From: Candidatus Zixiibacteriota bacterium
Lineage (GTDB): Bacteria > Zixibacteria > MSB-5A5 > GN15 > FEB-12
Assembly (NCBI GenBank): GCA_034439475.1
Contig: JAWXAN010000016.1
Location: 1 to 58,032, forward strand
Reading direction: 5' to 3'
Length of the DNA: 58,032 nucleotides
Shown: in pieces, positions 1 through 12,359 of the stretch
Position numbering within the stretch: position 1 is the stretch's first letter
Layout: every line of letters starts with the position of its first letter
Position numbers and translations under genes: made by a program
Notes under the pieces: generated by a model
What the model saw: the letters and a program-made list of their open reading frames with translations, nothing else
Told to the model about the DNA's origin: nothing
Database searches by the model: none

Positions 1-61
1 GCGGGACGTACACCAGCCACGAAACAATTTGACATGCGATTACAATGTGAAAGAAGTAAGA

Positions 62-84
62 GTCAGGATCACGAGGATCCTGAC
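62..84. repeat. Perfect palindrome, 9-bp arms
   Basis: GTCAGGATC (62-70) and GATCCTGAC (76-84) are exact reverse complements around a 5-base loop. There is no T-tract on either side, so it is not a typical intrinsic terminator. It lies 22 bases from a second palindrome whose arm also begins with GTCAG. Confidence 0.7.
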
Positions 85-106
85 CTACTACCTTGATGCC
101 CCGTAG

Positions 107-130
107 GTCAGTCCGCCTGGGCGGACTGAC
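107..130. repeat. Perfect palindrome, 11-bp arms
   Basis: GTCAGTCCGCC (107-117) and GGCGGACTGAC (120-130) pair exactly around a 2-base centre. Together with the hairpin at 62-84 it forms a double-palindrome unit, as in REP-type dispersed elements. There is no T-run and no adjacent gene end to support a terminator. Confidence 0.7.
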
Positions 131-506
131 GTCCCCTCAGCGCCATCCATGAACATCTTCGCGTGGCCCGCCACGCCTGCCCGCTGTGGTGAGACAGGCT
201 GTCGCGCGCCGAGGGGTATTTGTGTAAGCAAAGAAAAGCTGGTGCACGAGGTTCTCAGGTCCGCCGTGGCGGGACGCGAGAAGTCTTGGAGGGGAGTTCC
301 GAGTTCGGGTGGTTCACATTCTTGGCTGACACCTCAGTTTGTCTTGGAGAAACTTACATAGCAGTTGGATTGCCTTTGATTTGATCTGAATATCATCGTC
401 ATGGTTCTTCGTGCGGAACACCGGCGACCGTGATTGAAGAAGCCCAGCCGCCTTACTCCGTTTCTGGAGATTAATAAATGAGACATCATCTAAAGCGTTT
501 GTAGAG

Positions 507-1325
507 TTAAAATTGTTTGGCTGAATCTTTCAATGATTCCATGTTCGATTCTTCCAAATAAAGTGAATCTATGTCTTGAAACCATCCGTGAGGTCCGCGT
601 ATCGATATATTTTCCAATGTTCCTGCACCGCCTTGAGGTATATTTCTAGCTAGGTCTCTTAAACTATCCTGAAAAAAGCCTTTCTTTGGAATAATAATAA
701 TGGGAAAAACTGGTGAACTAGAGCTCTCATTAAATATTCGGAGATATTCATTGCCATCACTATCAAAATACGAAAAGAAAAAACTATACTTTGAACCAAA
801 GACACCGAAAGCCTCGGATGTGGGATTTTGCATGAACTCGAATATAACCTCTTCTCTTGAGTCAATATGGTCTTGAACATCATAGTCACCGATTCTCTGA
901 ACTGCGTCAGATGCCCTTCTTTTTCTGAGAAGAGCGGTGTCTTTATTGACACCAAGTGGAAAACAAAAATAAGCGATGTCGCTTAATATGGTGTCTTGGT
1001 GAATGATGAGACGTATGTCTAAGGCAGGGCCGGCGCCGATATTTTTGATTCTAAGAGATATCCAAGTCTTGTCACTATTCGGCTGCGCTTCGACAAACTC
1101 TAGGATGGGTTGAATTTGAAGCCTGCGAGACTGCTTATGTAAGTCGTTGTTCTTATTGTAGACATCTATTGAGATGTAAGAGAACCAACTCGTTACAAGT
1201 ACCATTAAGAAGTTTGTTACTAATTGTCCGATATTCACTGCGCTATCGAATCGACGATCAATTAAGGGGCGGCTTCTGATCTTGGTATCGGAATTCGCTA
1301 TAAGATGCGGTTTGATTTCGTTCAA
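507..1325 (-). CDS. Membrane-anchored protein of unknown function
   Basis: The 272-residue protein has one clear hydrophobic segment at about residues 32-55, followed by a soluble domain. The sequence IKNIGAGPALDI at about residues 93-104 matches a motif (N-x-G-x-GPA) that recurs in many uncharacterised proteins with one or two N-terminal membrane helices and a beta-rich soluble domain. I do not recognise a more specific family. The start is a TTG codon with only a weak purine run upstream, so the true start is uncertain. The gene lies downstream of, and in the same direction as, the rRNA operon, separated from it by the operon terminator. Function unknown; the gene call rests on length and plausible codon use. 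Confidence 0.6.
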   Translation of the reverse strand: MNEIKPHLIANSDTKIRSRPLIDRRFDSAVNIGQLVTNFLMVLVTSWFSYISIDVYNKNNDLHKQSRRLQIQPILEFVEAQPNSDKTWISLRIKNIGAGPALDIRLIIHQDTILSDIAYFCFPLGVNKDTALLRKRRASDAVQRIGDYDVQDHIDSREEVIFEFMQNPTSEAFGVFGSKYSFFFSYFDSDGNEYLRIFNESSSSPVFPIIIIPKKGFFQDSLRDLARNIPQGGAGTLENISIRGPHGWFQDIDSLYLEESNMESLKDSAKQF

Positions 1326-1399
1326 TGGATATCTTCTAATAGATCACCTACCTAGTTTTGATTAGCAATAAGAGATTTTTAAAGCTATTTGACAATCAC

Positions 1400-1436
1400 A
1401 AATAAATAAACCCCTCTCGCTTATCCGCAAGAGGGG
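1400..1436 (-). terminator. rRNA operon terminator
   Basis: Read on the minus strand, CCCCTCTTGC and GCGAGAGGGG form a stem with one mismatch around a 6-base loop, followed by TTTATTTATTT. It lies just past the 3' end of 5S rRNA, as expected for the intrinsic terminator of the operon. Confidence 0.85.
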
Positions 1437-1448
1437 TTTTACAATTAC

Positions 1449-1563
1449 CCCGGCAGCTTTCTACTCTCCCACGCAGTCTCCCACGCAGTACCATCGACGT
1501 TGATCGGCTTAACTTCTGTGTTCGGGATGGGAACAGGTGTGACCCGATCGCTATTGCCACCGA
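1449..1563 (-). rRNA. rrf: 5S ribosomal RNA
   Basis: The sequence shows the conserved 5S core on the minus strand; its plus-strand complement includes TTCGGGATGGGAACAGGTGT. Length is about 115 bases. It follows 23S by about 105 bases and is followed by a terminator. Ends are estimated to within several bases. Confidence 0.92.
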
Positions 1564-1667
1564 GAATATTTTCATACCGTATTTGTAAAGGCGTAACGTA
1601 TCGCCCAATAGGTTGCGCAGGAGCGCAGACAATTGGTTAAGATACACTCGTAGGTAAATTTTACGAT

Positions 1668-4670
<3,003 letters not shown>

Positions 4671-4768
4671 ATTCACCTAAGAGCATACATTATATAAAAT
4701 TGGTGCGCATTCACTGCGCAGCCTATTGGAAGATACTCGTTACGCATCTTTACTATACGATATGAAGT

Positions 4769-4785
4769 TGTCAAAGAACCGTTGG
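4769..4785 (-). promoter_or_regulatory. boxA-like antitermination site in the 16S-23S spacer
   Basis: On the minus strand AACGGTTCTTTGACAACT lies between tRNA-Ala and 23S. The core GGTTCTTTGA is identical to the one upstream of 16S and resembles boxA-type GTTCTTTGAAAACT sites that load Nus factors onto rRNA transcripts. That it acts this way is inferred from the repeated, conserved placement. Confidence 0.6.
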
Positions 4786-4892
4786 TCTCGTTTCCGAAAC
4801 CGGTCAATCATTGCTGACTGACTAAAAATTTGTTTCCCACATTCTCTGTGAGAGGGCCAGCTGTATCTCTACAACAAACCAAGTACTTCATC

Positions 4893-4965
4893 TGGAGATG
4901 ACCGGGATCGAACCGGTGACCTACGGCTTGCAAAGCCGCCGCTCTCCCAACTGAGCTACATCCCC
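4893..4965 (-). tRNA. tRNA-Ala (TGC)
   Basis: A full cloverleaf can be folded: acceptor GGGGATG/CATCTCC, anticodon loop centred on TGC, T-arm with GTTCGATC, discriminator A. The 3' CCA is not encoded. It lies in the usual 16S-Ile-Ala-23S order. Confidence 0.95.
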
Positions 4966-4975
4966 GAAATCTTAC

Positions 4976-5049
4976 TGGGCCTAAGTGGAGTTGAACCACT
5001 GACCTCGCGCTTATCAGGCGCGCGCTCTAACCAACTGAGCTATAGGCCC
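4976..5049 (-). tRNA. tRNA-Ile (GAT)
   Basis: The acceptor stem GGGCCTA/TAGGCCC is perfect, the anticodon is GAT and the discriminator is A. It lies between 16S and tRNA-Ala, 10 bases from the latter. The 3' CCA is not encoded. Confidence 0.95.
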
Positions 5050-5190
5050 GAGAGTTAATTTAGAAACGTTCGCCTATAAGCGAAAATTTATAATAAACAG
5101 CCACGGAAAGACGAAACAATGTTCCTGCCCGAGACGCTCGACCTAGATGTGTCCTCGACCGTAACGATCGGGACGCACACCGTACTCCTT

Positions 5191-6743
<1,553 letters not shown>

Positions 6744-6896
6744 AATATTAAATATTTACATTCGTGATCCATGACACGTACAAACGTACGCATCGTTCTG
6801 ATTTATCTATCAAAAATGATCTCAAGATTCCAAAGAATCTATAGACCCGCGTCTTGCGGACAGAATCTATTGTTTCTGTCTTATCACGTGGCTATT

Positions 6897-6915
6897 TAGT
6901 TTTCAAAGAACCGTT
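6897..6915 (-). promoter_or_regulatory. boxA-like antitermination site in the 16S leader
   Basis: On the minus strand the leader contains AACGGTTCTTTGAAAACT, the classic spacing and sequence of rRNA leader boxA sites. It shares its core with the site at 4769-4785. It lies about 155 bases before mature 16S and downstream of promoter P2. Confidence 0.65.
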
Positions 6916-6956
6916 ATCGAAAAAAAGTGCCAAGCATTTCTGCTGGGCAGATTTGC

Positions 6957-6986
6957 AGTATATCTAACTGACTACTTTGATGTCAA
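6957..6986 (-). promoter_or_regulatory. rRNA promoter P2
   Basis: On the minus strand TTGACA (6986-6981) is followed after 18 bases by TATACT (6962-6957). Upstream is a strongly A-rich stretch (AAAAAAAGTTC and beyond) that could act as an UP element for RNA polymerase alpha subunits. Confidence 0.8.
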
Positions 6987-7125
6987 GAACTTTTTTTAGA
7001 CTTACTAACTTTTTTTTATATCCCTGCTTTTACCCGCTGTTTTCCGCCTTTAGTAAGCGTATTTACAACAGGTTCACACTCTAAATGTTCCAACCAACTA
7101 AATCCTTTAACTTGGCTGGGATTCG

Positions 7126-7154
7126 ATAATATATCAGCCGCGCACCCGTGTCAA
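7126..7154 (-). promoter_or_regulatory. rRNA promoter P1
   Basis: On the minus strand TTGACA (7154-7149) is followed after exactly 17 bases by TATTAT (7131-7126). The sequence upstream of the -35 box is A/T-rich. Two tandem promoters before an rRNA operon is a common bacterial arrangement. Confidence 0.75.
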
Positions 7155-7250
7155 GTCATCTCTTAATATTTATTTTATTGCCAATTCCCCGCTTCGGCGT
7201 GTGACGGAGCTAAACAAACGTGTCCAACAAAGCACATTTCAAAAATTATC

Positions 7251-7278
7251 TTGTCAATCCGGCCTTTGTTTGTATATT
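7251..7278 (+). promoter_or_regulatory. Promoter for the secreted protein at 7451
   Basis: TTGTCA and TATATT are separated by 16 bases. The predicted start of transcription gives a leader of about 165 bases before the ATG. I see no riboswitch fold in that leader. Confidence 0.6.
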
Positions 7279-7450
7279 GGTTCCACAGACTTCTTGGACA
7301 CGCTTAAATAGCAATTGGTCGGCCTGTGGCATAATATTGATCTCATAATTGCCCATCCCGATGAGTTACAGCGCACGTAAAGGAAATTGAAATCGTAATT
7401 ACCATCGAATCTACACGTTTTTTGCATCCACAAAACACAGGAGGAAACCG

Positions 7451-9013
7451 ATGACTCTCTCTAATGTCCACATCCCCAAAGGGATAAGCAAAACGCTGAC
7501 GGGACTGCTCTGCGCAGTATTGTTAAATGGAGTAATTCTGAACACAGCTTTTGCTGTGACTCCTTCGACTCCGCACCTTGTCAATTACCAGGGTAGATTG
7601 ACCGATGCCGGCGGGATAGTTGTCCCCAATGGTCCTCAAACCGTCACGTTTAGAGTCTGGAACGATGCGGTTGCCTCGGCCCCAGCAAATCTGATATGGA
7701 ACAGCGGAGCCGTGAGTGTGACTACAACAAGTGGCCTCTTCACTGTCGCGCTTGGCCAAACTCCCATGGCTCCTATCGACCCAACCGATTTTCTCGATTC
7801 CAGTCGATGGTTAGGGATAACGGTCGGCGCTGATCCGGAGATTTCCCCCTGTAGTAAGTTAACTTCTGTTCCGTATGCCTGGACTGCTTCATCGGCGTAT
7901 TCAGCCATCGAAGCTGGAACGGCAATATTCGCACCAGACTATCTGCCCTTGTCTGGCGGGGCAATGACAGGAAACACCAGCCATCTGGATGCAAGTAGCC
8001 AGTGGCAATTTTCTGCTCAGCCGTGGATGGAAATAAATCCCGGGATTCAATTTTGCGTCGGATATGGCTCCGACGGATTGGAGCAATTCCGCATTTGGGG
8101 TTCGACTTGGGGAGAACTCATATTGAACGATTTATCCGGCAACAATACCACTGCCTATCTTTCGGCAAACTTGGACGGCGGCGGATTGCTTGAGCTCAAT
8201 AAAGAAACCGGGAGTCCCGGGATGCGATTTTCCGGAGGTACTACATCAACAGCTTCGACTCTCACTATGAGAAATTCCGCTGGAACAGTCTCTGCCTCAA
8301 TTGATGCTGGATTAACTGGGAATGGAGCCGTTCTTCTGCCATCAAGCTCGATAAGCGCAGGGGAAATGTTTGATGAGCCGGGTGTAGCTAATACAGTGAC
8401 GAGTTTCTCTTTCCCCTTTGCCGCGATCAGTTCGTACACGCTTGACTCAGTGGATATCACTATCCCAGCAGCGGGGTATGTGGAGGTCACGGCGGGCGGC
8501 TACGTAGTCCTTAGTCACGTCATCGGAACATACACAGAAGTATATTTCACAGTAGATAAAACAGCCAGCAACGCCGCCTTTGGCATTCCGGGTTCAAGTG
8601 TCCATCGCGTAGGGAGTGCTTCGCCGACGGACGGGTCCATTGAACCGATTTCATGTGCACGCCTCTTTTCAGAAGGGGCGGGGACGCATCGATACTACTA
8701 CAACGCCCGAAAGTCCTCGGGTCTTGGTACCCCGTCTGTTAATATACGCTGGATTCGCGCAAAGTATTTCCCGACCGCCTACGGGACAGTTGATCTGACC
8801 ATACCCGCGATCTCCCCTGTACCCGGCGATGCCGCGAATCCTTCGCTCGTATCTCTCGACCGTAAAGTCATTACTGTCGAGGAACACAACGCGCGAGTTG
8901 AAGCCGAACTTGCCGCACAACGGGCTGAGATAGGGGAGCGCATGGCGAAACTCGAAGCCGAAATGAAGGCAATGCGTGACCAACAAGCGCAGACTACGAG
9001 TCCCAAGCAGTAA
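7451..9013 (+). CDS. Secreted YQGRLTD-type protein with C-terminal coiled coil
   Basis: The 520-residue protein starts after a strong GGAGG site. It has a signal peptide of about 36 residues ending AFA, then NYQGRLTDAGG near residue 45. That motif is typical of a family of secreted bacterial proteins of unknown function with an Ig-like N-terminal domain. The middle is glycine-, serine- and threonine-rich beta sequence with a tail-fibre-like look, and residues about 485-515 form a charged heptad-type coiled coil (rich in Glu, Ala, Arg) that could trimerise the chain. It has no dockerin-like or YPNPFNP tail, unlike its neighbours. The gene is transcribed divergently from the rRNA operon from its own promoter. 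A surface adhesin or fibre role is inferred only from architecture. Confidence 0.8.
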   Translation: MTLSNVHIPKGISKTLTGLLCAVLLNGVILNTAFAVTPSTPHLVNYQGRLTDAGGIVVPNGPQTVTFRVWNDAVASAPANLIWNSGAVSVTTTSGLFTVALGQTPMAPIDPTDFLDSSRWLGITVGADPEISPCSKLTSVPYAWTASSAYSAIEAGTAIFAPDYLPLSGGAMTGNTSHLDASSQWQFSAQPWMEINPGIQFCVGYGSDGLEQFRIWGSTWGELILNDLSGNNTTAYLSANLDGGGLLELNKETGSPGMRFSGGTTSTASTLTMRNSAGTVSASIDAGLTGNGAVLLPSSSISAGEMFDEPGVANTVTSFSFPFAAISSYTLDSVDITIPAAGYVEVTAGGYVVLSHVIGTYTEVYFTVDKTASNAAFGIPGSSVHRVGSASPTDGSIEPISCARLFSEGAGTHRYYYNARKSSGLGTPSVNIRWIRAKYFPTAYGTVDLTIPAISPVPGDAANPSLVSLDRKVITVEEHNARVEAELAAQRAEIGERMAKLEAEMKAMRDQQAQTTSPKQ

Positions 9014-9118
9014 GTTGATATTTGTGAAAGGTTGTGCGAATAAATTTGTTGACGAAAGCCCAAAAAGGCATATTTATAAAGTATAATTCAGACTTTTCAG
9101 GATAAGGGAATTGAACCT

Positions 9119-9769
9119 ATGAGAAAAAGTATTATAAAAACACTGTTGCTTGGATGTTGCGCCTTACTGTTCGTAGGTACAGTCAATGGAGCAGACACCA
9201 AGAAATCAACATCCAAGCCAAAACCTGTTTCGGTTGTTGCGCCGGTGGAGTCATCGCCCCGAACTGGTTCGAGCACTTCAACTGCGGTCGCGCTGGTCCC
9301 TGTCACATCGACCCCACCTGTGACCGCTGTAGAAAACGGTTCTGGAACGCCTTCGATTTTCCGATCAGCGAGCCAAACAGGCGAACAGATAAAATGGCAG
9401 GTCATTTCAAGCGGCGGAAACCGCGGAACATCGCCAAGTTATATTCTGAGCAGCACAGTCGGACAGACGGCAGTCGGACCGAGCACATCGCCAAGCTTCA
9501 AACTCAATAGCGGCTTCTGGCAGAATTTCGGCCCGGCAAGCTGCTGTATAAACCTGACTGGGAATACCGATGGCAGTCTCGACGATCTTGTCGATATTTC
9601 TGACCTGACAGCATTAATCGATCATCTCTTTATAGCGCTCACTCCGCTGGCATGTGATCCCGAAGGGAACACCGACGGTTCGATTGATGGTCTGGTCGAT
9701 ATTTCGGATTTGACGAATATGATTGATCATCTTTTCATTTCGCTGGCTCCGACAGCAACCTGTATGTAG
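9119..9769 (+). CDS. Secreted protein with dockerin-like pair
   Basis: The 216-residue chain has a signal peptide of about 24 residues and a low-complexity Ser/Thr/Pro/Val linker to about residue 80. Next comes a short domain with SSTVGQTAVG and SGFWQNF, a pattern seen in secreted FCB-group proteins. From about residue 147 to 212 there are two copies of a dockerin-like unit of the form GNTDGS-x-VDISDLT-x-LIDHLFI. The acidic residues at spaced positions resemble the calcium loop of type I dockerins. A terminator follows at 9795. It is likely a small accessory protein bound to or displayed on the surface; no enzyme domain is visible. Confidence 0.8.
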   Translation: MRKSIIKTLLLGCCALLFVGTVNGADTKKSTSKPKPVSVVAPVESSPRTGSSTSTAVALVPVTSTPPVTAVENGSGTPSIFRSASQTGEQIKWQVISSGGNRGTSPSYILSSTVGQTAVGPSTSPSFKLNSGFWQNFGPASCCINLTGNTDGSLDDLVDISDLTALIDHLFIALTPLACDPEGNTDGSIDGLVDISDLTNMIDHLFISLAPTATCM

Positions 9770-9794
9770 AATTTCGTGTTAAATTATCGGATAT

Positions 9795-9830
9795 ACCGCA
9801 GGCTCAGCAAATGGCCTGCGGTTTTTTATT
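9795..9830 (+). terminator. Intrinsic terminator
   Basis: ACCGCAGGC (9795-9803) and GCCTGCGGT (9814-9822) form a perfect 9-bp stem with a 10-base loop, followed by TTTTTATT. It ends the transcript of the gene at 9119. Confidence 0.9.
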
Positions 9831-9887
9831 GAAGCTCTGATAAGGTGACGACAAGCAAAATTTAAGAGGATTCGCCAAATCTCGGTC

Positions 9888-9915
9888 TTGACGAATTGCT
9901 GAATTCAGGTATACT
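9888..9915 (+). promoter_or_regulatory. Promoter for the gene at 9974
   Basis: TTGACG (9888-9893) and TATACT (9910-9915) are spaced by 16 bases. The leader to the ATG is about 50 bases. Confidence 0.65.
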
Positions 9916-9973
9916 GTTCTGGATAGGTATGACGTTTCTATTGACACTCCTGCATTGAAGTTTTGCACAGAAG

Positions 9974-10774
9974 ATGTTTAGTTCAAGAATCATAGCTAAA
10001 ACGCTGATAGCTCTTGTATGCGTGTCCCTTGCGGTCTCGGGCCTTCTCTACGCAACAGCGGCAAATCCTCCCAACGGCCTTACCGGTGCGCCCGGTGAAA
10101 GCAGTTGCGGAATAGGACTGTGCCACGGCAATCTCAACACCGGGACTGGCGGTATTTTTTTTGTCTCATCCCCGAGATACCGTGCAGGCGATACATTGGA
10201 TATCGATCTCACCGTTGCGCACAGCGGCCAGCAGAGATGGGGTTTTGAAATGACTGTGCTTGATTCATTGGGAAGGCCCATCGGAACACTTCTGGCAACC
10301 GATACGATCAGGACCCAAAAATCCGTTTCAAATAATGGAAGGCAGTACCTCAAGCAAACATTCCACGGTACTGATATTGGGAAAAGCGACACCTCGTTTA
10401 GCTGGACTATGAAATGGGTCGCCCCTTCAACTCCAGCGGGAATAATTACATTTTACGCTGCGGGTAACGCCGCCAACGGTGATTCTATAAACTCAGGCGA
10501 TTACATTTACACGAAATCGTGGCAGGTGAAACCCGCCGGATGTTGTACTGGCTTTGCGGACAATGTCGACTGTGATGGGCAGGATGTTGTCGACGTAGCC
10601 GACCTGACAGCGCTTATGGATCATCTTTTTATCTCACTTACCGACCCCTGTTGTCTTGAAGAGGCGAATATGGATGGGAGTTTGGATCGTATAGTTGATA
10701 TCAGCGACCTCACGGCTCTCATAGATTTTCTTTTCATCACGACTAATCCATTGCCGGTCTGTAATGAACTGTGA
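9974..10774 (+). CDS. Choice-of-anchor V type secreted protein with dockerin-like pair
   Basis: The 266-residue protein has a signal peptide of about 28 residues, then GLTGAPGESSCGIGLCHG, the characteristic start of choice-of-anchor V (Reeler-like) domains. The usual form of this site is a CxxCH-like cytochrome signature; here the spacing is CxxxxCH. A beta-sandwich follows (about residues 50-185), including a GFEMTVLD segment typical of the family. Residues about 190-264 hold two dockerin-like repeats with VDVADLTALMDHLFISL and VDISDLTALIDFLFI. It has its own promoter and lies upstream of a related set of secreted proteins. Haem binding at the variant motif is possible but unproven. Confidence 0.82.
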   Translation: MFSSRIIAKTLIALVCVSLAVSGLLYATAANPPNGLTGAPGESSCGIGLCHGNLNTGTGGIFFVSSPRYRAGDTLDIDLTVAHSGQQRWGFEMTVLDSLGRPIGTLLATDTIRTQKSVSNNGRQYLKQTFHGTDIGKSDTSFSWTMKWVAPSTPAGIITFYAAGNAANGDSINSGDYIYTKSWQVKPAGCCTGFADNVDCDGQDVVDVADLTALMDHLFISLTDPCCLEEANMDGSLDRIVDISDLTALIDFLFITTNPLPVCNEL

Positions 10775-10776
10775 GA

Positions 10777-10923
10777 ATGACAGGACCTGACGCACAATCG
10801 GCCAGATCGTCCAAATGGAAATGGCGTCTCTTTTATATTGTTCTGTGGACGTTTCCTGCGGTATTGGTGGCAGGTCTGAGTCATGCCCGTACAACACATC
10901 TCGGTCAGCCGTCATCGTTTTGA
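10777..10923 (+). pseudogene. Possible N-terminal remnant of a LytS-type histidine kinase
   Basis: A 48-codon frame starts three bases after the preceding stop. It encodes one hydrophobic helix (about residues 17-36) and ends with THLGQPSSF. That pattern, a membrane helix followed by GQP and an aromatic residue, resembles the start of LytS/YehU-type sensor kinases, where a second helix and the kinase domain normally follow. Nothing convincing follows here before the next gene at 11069, so this is either a decayed remnant or a chance frame. Recognition is weak. Confidence 0.3.
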
Positions 10924-11068
10924 TATGAGGGTCGGGTGCGGTAATCTGTGCGGAGTTTAGTTATGGCTCCCACAATTTTCTTGCATCCGCCGTCTTTTGT
11001 CCTATCTTAAGAAGACTCATGGCAACTCAGGCTGGCCAATCTTTTTGATGTCGATGACAGGAGGCGTT

Positions 11069-12268
11069 ATGTTGAGCGGAGCTATCCAAAGTATCTTAGT
11101 CACAATCATCTGTGTGGGCGGGTCATTCTCACACGCCGCAAACTGCGACAGCACATCAAAAGGTTTCATTCCGCTTACCGAGCTTACCGGAACTTACAAA
11201 GGACAGCCTGGTGGGCTATACCCGGGGGGAATCAACCAGCCGCCAATTTGGCATCATAATAATGGCATATCGCTCGCACAAAGTTTTGTTCCGCTCAATA
11301 CCTCAGGTCTGCCAGATACGGTCAATGGATCATGGGTTCTGCTTTCAGTCGGCATGTCGAATACAACCCAGGAATTCAGCCGTTTTGTCCTGGACATGCA
11401 GGGGGATACAACGCGACATCCGCAACTTCGCATTGTTGACGGCGCACAGGGCGGTCAGACCGCAGCTAAAATTGTTTATGACACGGCTGCATTCTGGACC
11501 GTCATTAATAACAGACTCACCACTCAAGGCCTATCATCAAAACAGGTGCGAGCTGTCTGGCTTAAGGAGGCGAATGCAGGGCCCACTAATCCCTTCCCTG
11601 GGCATGCAATCTCTTTAAGGGATAATCTTCGCGATGTAGTGCGTCTTTTGAAGGTGAAATATCCCAATATCCTTCAGGTATTTGTCTCATCGCGAATCTA
11701 CGCCGGTTACGCGTCAACAACGCTCAATCCTGAACCTTTTTCGTATGAGGCCGGGTTTTCTTACCGCTGGCTCATCGAATCTCAGCTCACAGGAAACGAT
11801 TCTCTTAACTATCTCAGTGACTCAGGCGCGGTCAAAGCACCGTGGCTCGCTTGGGGCCCGTACTTATGGGCGGACGGGGTCATACCACGTCAGATCGACG
11901 GACTTACGTGGCTTTGTTCGGATCTCGTTTCTGATGGGACACATCCTTCAGACTCGGGGCGGGTAAAAGTTGCTTCGATGCTTGAAGAGTTTTTCAAAAC
12001 CTCACCATATACTGGCGCTTGGTTTTTGAAAGATTTTATCACGCCTTGTTGTCTTGCCGCGACAGGCAATGTCGACTGTGATCTTGGAGATGTCGCCGAT
12101 ATATCCGATCTGACCGCATTAATTGACAATCTCTTCATTTCCCTCTCTCCGTTGTGTTGTCCGAACGAAGCCAACACCGATGGAACAGGAGCGGTCGACA
12201 TTTCGGACCTGACGGCCCTAATCGACCATCTGTTTATTAGTTTGGCTTCAACGACAGACTGTCCTTAA
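11069..12268 (+). CDS. SGNH-hydrolase-like secreted protein with dockerin-like pair
   Basis: I choose the ATG at 11069 because it follows AGGAGG and is at once followed by a good signal peptide (about 24 residues ending SHAA). An in-frame ATG at 10997 would bury that signal. The 399-residue product shows GMSNTT near residue 92 (candidate nucleophile Ser), DGAQGGQTA near 122 and DGTHPS near 288 (Asp-x-x-His). These correspond to blocks I, II and V of SGNH/GDSL esterases. From about residue 328 two dockerin-like repeats follow with ADISDLTALIDNLFISL and VDISDLTALIDHLFISL. An extracellular esterase or carbohydrate deacetylase is a reasonable guess; the substrate is unknown. Confidence 0.75.
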   Translation: MLSGAIQSILVTIICVGGSFSHAANCDSTSKGFIPLTELTGTYKGQPGGLYPGGINQPPIWHHNNGISLAQSFVPLNTSGLPDTVNGSWVLLSVGMSNTTQEFSRFVLDMQGDTTRHPQLRIVDGAQGGQTAAKIVYDTAAFWTVINNRLTTQGLSSKQVRAVWLKEANAGPTNPFPGHAISLRDNLRDVVRLLKVKYPNILQVFVSSRIYAGYASTTLNPEPFSYEAGFSYRWLIESQLTGNDSLNYLSDSGAVKAPWLAWGPYLWADGVIPRQIDGLTWLCSDLVSDGTHPSDSGRVKVASMLEEFFKTSPYTGAWFLKDFITPCCLAATGNVDCDLGDVADISDLTALIDNLFISLSPLCCPNEANTDGTGAVDISDLTALIDHLFISLASTTDCP

Positions 12269-12359
12269 CTAATCCCGCCTCCGTTTATTTTTAATCGATT
12301 ATCGGGAGTGTTCGCTATATTACCTTCCGATTGGACTGTGCTTCGATGAAGGGATACTA

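Larger units (their letters stand above)
1..506. other. Gene-poor left edge
   Basis: I see no convincing gene here. A 70-codon open frame at 149-361 has atypical composition (rich in Arg, Gly, Ser, with no recognisable fold) and overlaps G+C-rich palindromic sequence, so I do not call it. The stretch holds two strong hairpins (listed separately) and weaker inverted repeats around 158-205. The palindrome-rich, non-coding look resembles dispersed intergenic repeats, but only one copy is in this window. Confidence 0.5.
6744..7450. other. rRNA leader and divergent promoter region
   Basis: This 0.7-kb stretch has no gene. From the 16S side outward it holds the 16S leader with a boxA-like site, rRNA promoter P2, rRNA promoter P1 with A/T-rich flanking sequence, and then a plus-strand promoter for the secreted protein that starts at 7451. 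Each element is listed separately. Confidence 0.7.

Noticed and set aside
149-361. 70-codon open frame near the left edge
   Set aside because: It runs through palindromic G+C-rich sequence, has a skewed composition and no family features.
10997-11068. Earlier in-frame ATG for the SGNH-like protein
   Set aside because: It has no ribosome site and would place 24 residues before the signal peptide; the ATG at 11069 follows AGGAGG.
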